Positions 5,950-6,967 of a stretch of 6,967 bases of DNA are shown piece after piece; within the stretch, counting starts at the first letter, position 1, and each line of letters opens with the position of its first letter. Source of the DNA: Burkholderiaceae bacterium (GTDB lineage: Bacteria > Pseudomonadota > Gammaproteobacteria > Burkholderiales > Burkholderiaceae); contig CANBSM010000145.1 in assembly GCA_947372155.1 (NCBI GenBank), positions 1 to 6,967 on the forward strand, in the 5' to 3' direction. The position numbers were made by a program, and so were the translations under genes. Under the pieces are notes generated by a model, which saw only the letters and a list, made by a program, of their open reading frames with translations, was not told the origin of the DNA and ran no database searches.

Positions 5950-6967
5950 TTATTTTTGATACCAAGCGCTTTGGGTATAAATAGACCAGAAGTACTGGAC
6001 CAAGACTAAGCTGACAGCGCTAATTGGCAAAGCTAGTAATACGCCAAAAAAGCCAAATAGCTTGCCAAAGAAAAGCAAGGCAAATAGGACGGCAACGGGA
6101 TGCAAGCCAATGCGCTCGCCAACCAGGCGGGGCGTCAAGAAGAAGCCCTCTAAAAATTGCCCAATTCCATAGATGACTAGTACGCCGATGATTTCTGAGC
6201 CCGGACCAAATTGGAGAAGGGCTGAAACTATGGCAAGTGTGAATCCCAGTGCAATGCCGATATAGGGAATCACAATCATTAGGGCGGTAAAAATACCCAA
6301 AGCAACCGCACCTTTGATACCAATCAAACTTAAGCCAATACTATAGAAGGCAGACATGATGGAAACAACAATCACCATGCCATTGAGATACTGAGAGAGT
6401 AGACCATCGGTGTGCATTGCAAGATGGTGAATAGTTTCTTGGGCACGCTTAGGGACTAAATTTTTAATGTACTGAAAAAATTGATTCCAATCGATCAGTA
6501 AATAAAACATCACAAATAGAATTAATACACAGTTTACAAACCCAGTGATTACCGAGCTACCTGACATGAGAACGGTGTCTATCGTGGAGCTCATCAGTGA
6601 GTCAGCGTTGTCGCTTATATGCTCTGAAATTTTTTGCGAGGCGGTGTTTTTTAAGGTGCCCCAATCAACATCAATATGAAATTCAGCTAATTTGGGTCCA
6701 AGCCATGCCTGTGTGTTTGATATCCATCCTGGGAGCTGGGCTTTGATTAGGGGAATTTCTGTTTTAAGAAGGCCAATAAATAGGCTCACAATGGCGATCA
6801 CGACTGCCAGACCTAGAGCTACGGTGAGAGCTGCAGCCAAAGATGCGGGCAAGCGCCTTCTTTCCAGCCATAGAAAAGCAGGCCTCAGGATGTAGGCAAG
6901 GATGAATGCAGCCAGAAAAGGGGTAAAAATTTCAGCCATGACGAGTAATCCTCTAGAATTCAATGAT
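5950..6967 (-). CDS. AI-2E family transporter / PerM-like integral membrane protein, 5' end beyond window
   Basis: An inner-membrane protein of the AI-2E transporter family (PerM/TqsA/YdiK group, COG0628). At least 337 residues are visible. Numbered from the TTG at 6963, hydrophobic segments lie near 5-27, 40-66, 137-157, 194-215, 217-250, 257-275 and 287-325. A soluble loop rich in polar residues lies between the second and third (about 67-135). Diagnostic blocks are TPFLAAFILAYILRP near the N-terminus, VIPYIGIALGF (231-241) and the C-terminal PRLVGERIGLHPVAVLFALL followed by FGKLFGFFGVLLALPI. The frame stays open to the window edge and typical members carry some residues before the TPF block, so TTG 6963 (and ATG 6939) are probably internal and the true start is outside. 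The transported substrate is unknown: despite the family name, few members have been shown to move autoinducer-2, and some act as sodium/proton antiporters. It sits upstream of hda, also near perM in E. coli. Confidence 0.9.
   Translation of the reverse strand, partial: SLNSRGLLVMAEIFTPFLAAFILAYILRPAFLWLERRRLPASLAAALTVALGLAVVIAIVSLFIGLLKTEIPLIKAQLPGWISNTQAWLGPKLAEFHIDVDWGTLKNTASQKISEHISDNADSLMSSTIDTVLMSGSSVITGFVNCVLILFVMFYLLIDWNQFFQYIKNLVPKRAQETIHHLAMHTDGLLSQYLNGMVIVVSIMSAFYSIGLSLIGIKGAVALGIFTALMIVIPYIGIALGFTLAIVSALLQFGPGSEIIGVLVIYGIGQFLEGFFLTPRLVGERIGLHPVAVLFALLFFGKLFGFFGVLLALPISAVSLVLVQYFWSIYTQSAWYQK

Overview
The window looks like ordinary core chromosome of a betaproteobacterium. The order (perM-like)-hda-HAD phosphatase-pcnB-folK-panB, facing a dnaK-dnaJ unit, fits Burkholderiales. 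The moderate base composition (AT-rich for that order, judged by eye) suggests Polynucleobacter or a close relative. The family-level calls are firm. The genus is inferred from remembered gene order and composition, not from a search.

Left part, plus strand (1-1666): the last 141 residues of DnaK, a 113-base spacer with a strong 10-bp stem-loop, then a complete dnaJ with a GTG start behind a good Shine-Dalgarno. This is the classic Hsp70/Hsp40 chaperone operon, and grpE would be expected upstream.

Right part, minus strand (6967 down to 1674): six closely spaced genes, which would be transcribed in the order AI-2E/PerM-family membrane protein (5' end outside the window), hda (DnaA inactivation), a HAD-IB phosphatase, pcnB (poly(A) polymerase I), folK (folate synthesis) and panB (pantothenate synthesis). 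Spacings are 11, 18, -4 (ATGA overlap), 52 and 17 bases, so a single operon is plausible. It would join replication control, RNA turnover and two vitamin pathways. These share no one pathway, so the grouping is probably a conserved housekeeping cluster rather than a dedicated system.

The two blocks converge tail to tail, with only 7 bases between the dnaJ and panB stop codons and no terminator hairpin there. There is no gene-free stretch above 300 bases. I see no tRNA or rRNA, insertion sequence, CRISPR array, prophage gene or other sign of transfer, and no convincing new system. The findings are modest points about junctions, start sites and one uncharacterised phosphatase.
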